Assembly: GCA_900541195.1 (NCBI GenBank)
Contig: UQIY01000002.1
Coordinates: 23,671 to 87,670, forward strand
Source: an uncultured Collinsella sp.
GTDB taxonomy: Bacteria; Actinomycetota; Coriobacteriia; Coriobacteriales; Coriobacteriaceae
DNA length: 64,000 nt
Direction of reading: 5' to 3'
Below, in pieces: positions 62,023-64,000 of the stretch. A program made the position numbers and the translations under genes. The notes under the pieces were generated by a model, which did not search any database, was not told the DNA's origin, and saw only the letters and a list, made by a program, of their open reading frames with translations. Each line of letters begins with the position of its first letter. Position 1 is the stretch's first letter.

Positions 62023-63536
62023 TGGCGCTAAGCTTCGATTCCCTTACCGCCGCCCAGATCGCCGCGGGCGTTGCCGCCGGCGACTTTACCGCTACCGAGG
62101 TGGCCCAGGCCTCCCTTGCCGCCATCGAGGCGCGCGAGGGCGGGGTCCAGGCATTCCTACAGGTGGCGCCCGAGCTTGCGCTCGAGGCCGCCGCGCGCGT
62201 TGATGCCGACCGTGCCGCAGGCAAGCCGCTGCCCCCGCTCGCGGGTGTGCCGCTGGCCATCAAGGACAACATGAACCTCGTGGGCACGCGCACCACCTGT
62301 GCTTCCCGCATGCTCGAGGACTACCAGAGTGTCTACACCGCCACCTGCGTCCAGCGCATGCTCGATGCCGGCTGCCTGCCCATGGGCAAGGCCAACATGG
62401 ACGAGTTTGCCTTTGGCAGCTCCACCGAGAGCTCGGCGTTCCACCGCACCAACAACCCTTGGGATACCGAGCGCGTGCCCGGCGGCTCCTCGGGCGGTTC
62501 CGCTGCCGCCGTCGCCGCGGGCGAGGTTGCGCTCTCGCTGGGCTCGGACACCGGCGGCTCCATTCGCCAGCCGGCGTCGCTGTGCGGCGTGGTGGGCTTT
62601 AAGCCCACGTATGGCGCCGTGAGCCGTTACGGCGTTGTGGCCTTTGGCTCGTCGCTCGACCAGGTTGGCCCCTTCGGCCGCACGGTCGAGGATGTCGCGC
62701 TAGCCATGAACGCGCTTACCGGCGCGGGCCACGATCCGTACGACTGCACCAGCCAGGATTGCGCCGTCGACTTTACCGAGCATCTCAACGACAGCATCGA
62801 GGGCAAGCGCGTGGGCGTTATCCCTGCGTTTATGGAGGCCGAGGGCCTGACGCCCGAGGTCAAGGCCGCTGTTCAGCGCGCCGCCCAGGAGCTGCGGAAC
62901 CAGGGTGCCGAGTTGGTCGAGGTCGACCTGCCGCACCTGGACGCCGCCATCGCCGCCTACTACGTCATCGGCCCGGCCGAGGCGTTCTCCAACCTGGCCC
63001 GCTTCGACGGCATTCGCTACGGCTATCAGGAGGAGGGCTGCGCCAACTTGTCCGACCAGAGCTCGCTGTCGCGCGCCCACGGCTTTGGCGCCGAGGCCAA
63101 GCGCCGTCAGATGCTCGGCGCCTACCTGCTGAGCTCGGGCGTGTACGACAAGTACTACTACGCCGCGCAAAAGGCCCGCACGCTCATCACGCGGGACTAC
63201 GACGCCGCATATGCCAAGGTGGACACCATCCTCATGCCCGCCTCGCCGCGCACGGCCTTTAAGTTTGGCGAGATCAGCGACCCCACGCAGATGTACCTCT
63301 CCGACCTGTACACCATTTCGCTCAACATCTGCGGCAACGGTGGCATCTCGGTGCCGCTGGGCCTGGGCGAGGACAGCAAGCTGCCCGTTTCTGCCCAGCT
63401 GGTGGGTCCGGCCTTTAAGGACCGTCAGCTGCTCACGTTTGCCCGCGCTCTGGAGCGCGGCTTTGCCGATGCTGCTACGGGTGCGCCCGCGCTTTCCGTC
63501 GCGCCCGATTTTGCCGGGAAGGGAGGCGAGCTGTAA
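62022..63536 (+). CDS. gatA: Aspartyl/glutamyl-tRNA amidotransferase subunit A
   Basis: GatA is the amidase that releases ammonia from glutamine. The 504-residue protein has the Ser-cis-Ser-Lys triad: Lys81 in AIKDN, Ser in GGSSGGSAAA, and Ser in SDTGGSIRQPA. It overlaps gatC and gatB by one base each, so the three subunits are coupled. With the His41-type aspartyl-tRNA synthetase at 2.9 kb, transamidation of Asp-tRNA-Asn is expected. Confidence 0.96.
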   Translation: MALSFDSLTAAQIAAGVAAGDFTATEVAQASLAAIEAREGGVQAFLQVAPELALEAAARVDADRAAGKPLPPLAGVPLAIKDNMNLVGTRTTCASRMLEDYQSVYTATCVQRMLDAGCLPMGKANMDEFAFGSSTESSAFHRTNNPWDTERVPGGSSGGSAAAVAAGEVALSLGSDTGGSIRQPASLCGVVGFKPTYGAVSRYGVVAFGSSLDQVGPFGRTVEDVALAMNALTGAGHDPYDCTSQDCAVDFTEHLNDSIEGKRVGVIPAFMEAEGLTPEVKAAVQRAAQELRNQGAELVEVDLPHLDAAIAAYYVIGPAEAFSNLARFDGIRYGYQEEGCANLSDQSSLSRAHGFGAEAKRRQMLGAYLLSSGVYDKYYYAAQKARTLITRDYDAAYAKVDTILMPASPRTAFKFGEISDPTQMYLSDLYTISLNICGNGGISVPLGLGEDSKLPVSAQLVGPAFKDRQLLTFARALERGFADAATGAPALSVAPDFAGKGGEL

Positions 63537-63980
63537 TGAAGGAGCTTTCCGAGGTCCTGCAGGATTGGGAGGCCGTGATCGGCCTGGAGATCCATACCGA
63601 GCTCACCGCACTCGATACCAAGATGTTCTGCAACTGCAAGCTCAGCCACGATGACGAGCCCAACGCCAACGTGTGCCCGGTGTGCCTGGGCCTGCCCGGT
63701 GCCCTGCCGGTGCCCAACAAGCGCGCCATCGAGAGCATTGTCAAGGCCGGTCTCGCCACCAACTGCGAGATCCAGCGCCACTCGATGTTCTACCGTAAGC
63801 ACTACTTCTATCCCGATATGGCCAAGAACTTCCAGACCACGCAGGGCCCGGTCGCCTTTGCCATGTACGGTCACCTGGATCTGGACGTGACCGGTCGCGG
63901 TGCCGCCGAGCGCCCCGATTGCGCGTTTGGCGAGGCCGAGGCTCAGAGCCTGGCGAGCGCCTCGGCCAACGCCGAGGGCC
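63536..63980 (+). CDS. gatB: Aspartyl/glutamyl-tRNA amidotransferase subunit B, 5' part
   Basis: GatB binds the mischarged tRNA and activates it with ATP. About 148 residues are present, with the family start VIGLEIHTELTAL, the zinc-site Cys in MFCNCKL and VCPVCLGLPGALPV, and YRKHYFYPDM. The last genuine residues are about ASANAEG; the codons after 63980 are adapter sequence. ATG at 63536 overlaps the gatA stop. Confidence 0.95.
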
Positions 63981-64000
63981 CGTCTCTTATACACATCTCC
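63980..64000. other. Nextera transposon adapter (sequencing artefact)
   Basis: GTCTCTTATACACATCTCC (63982-64000) is the Illumina Nextera mosaic end plus the first two bases of the read 2 adapter. With the preceding two bases the match is 20 of 21. It is not genome sequence and should be trimmed. Confidence 0.95.

Overview
This GC-rich window looks like a chromosomal contig of a gut actinobacterium of the Coriobacteriia, most likely Collinsella. That identification is an inference from gene content and protein style: a GlnR-like regulator beside glnA, sortase-built pili, cytoplasmic pectin enzymes and two FeoA genes with FeoB. No rRNA, tRNA, CRISPR array, transposase or prophage gene was recognised. 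The last 21 bases match an Illumina Nextera adapter, so the window ends at an untrimmed contig end inside gatB.

Layout. 1-2.6 kb (minus): the start of a TetR-type repressor, a LarC lacking its second domain, larB and serB. 2.9-8.6 kb: aspS, an HPr with Asp at position 46, and an iron-uptake cluster (two feoA, feoB, a Cys-rich FeoB-associated protein). 8.7-32.4 kb: the main accessory region, for pectin oligosaccharides and hexuronates. It holds a LacI regulator, uxaC-uxaB-uxaA, a GPH symporter, a GH28 enzyme, an esterase, a pectin methylesterase fused to an alpha/beta hydrolase, an SGNH esterase, a GH105 hydrolase, a sugar isomerase-like protein, two flavin or iron-sulfur oxidoreductases, an RpiB-type isomerase with a KduD-like dehydrogenase, remnants of a gntR/gntP pair, and an IlvD/Edd dehydratase. 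32.6-35.0 kb: an AAA ATPase behind nine decamer repeats, and a GntR regulator behind a G tract. 35.4-38.6 kb: kdgA and kdgK, with a divergent LacI regulator. 38.7-50.4 kb: housekeeping genes (glnA, a glnR-like gene, htrA, ligA, a MATE exporter, a nuclease-like protein, moaA and a moaC-mobB fusion). 50.6-53.0 kb: an MFS transporter and a HAD phosphatase. 53.5-61.6 kb: a pilus operon (large adhesin with a nine-G tract, two pilins, class C sortase) behind an AT-rich leader. 61.7 kb to the end: gatC, gatA and partial gatB.

How the genes fit together. None of the pectin enzymes has a visible signal peptide. The GPH symporter could therefore import oligogalacturonides that are de-esterified (PME, acetylesterase-like proteins) and depolymerised (GH28, GH105) in the cytoplasm. 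Galacturonate would pass through UxaC, UxaB and UxaA to 2-keto-3-deoxygluconate (KDG). Unsaturated galacturonate would pass through the RpiB-type isomerase and the KduD-like dehydrogenase to KDG. The IlvD/Edd enzyme may add aldonates to the same pool. KdgK and KdgA finish the route. Four promoter regions (uxaC, the GPH symporter, GH105, kduD) carry a palindrome centred on GTGAACGTTCAC, which suggests one LacI-type regulon; the LacI gene at 8.7 kb is the obvious candidate regulator.

The intergenic regions are rich in palindromes. Three families of repeated hairpins, two larger inverted-repeat elements and a decamer array are described separately.
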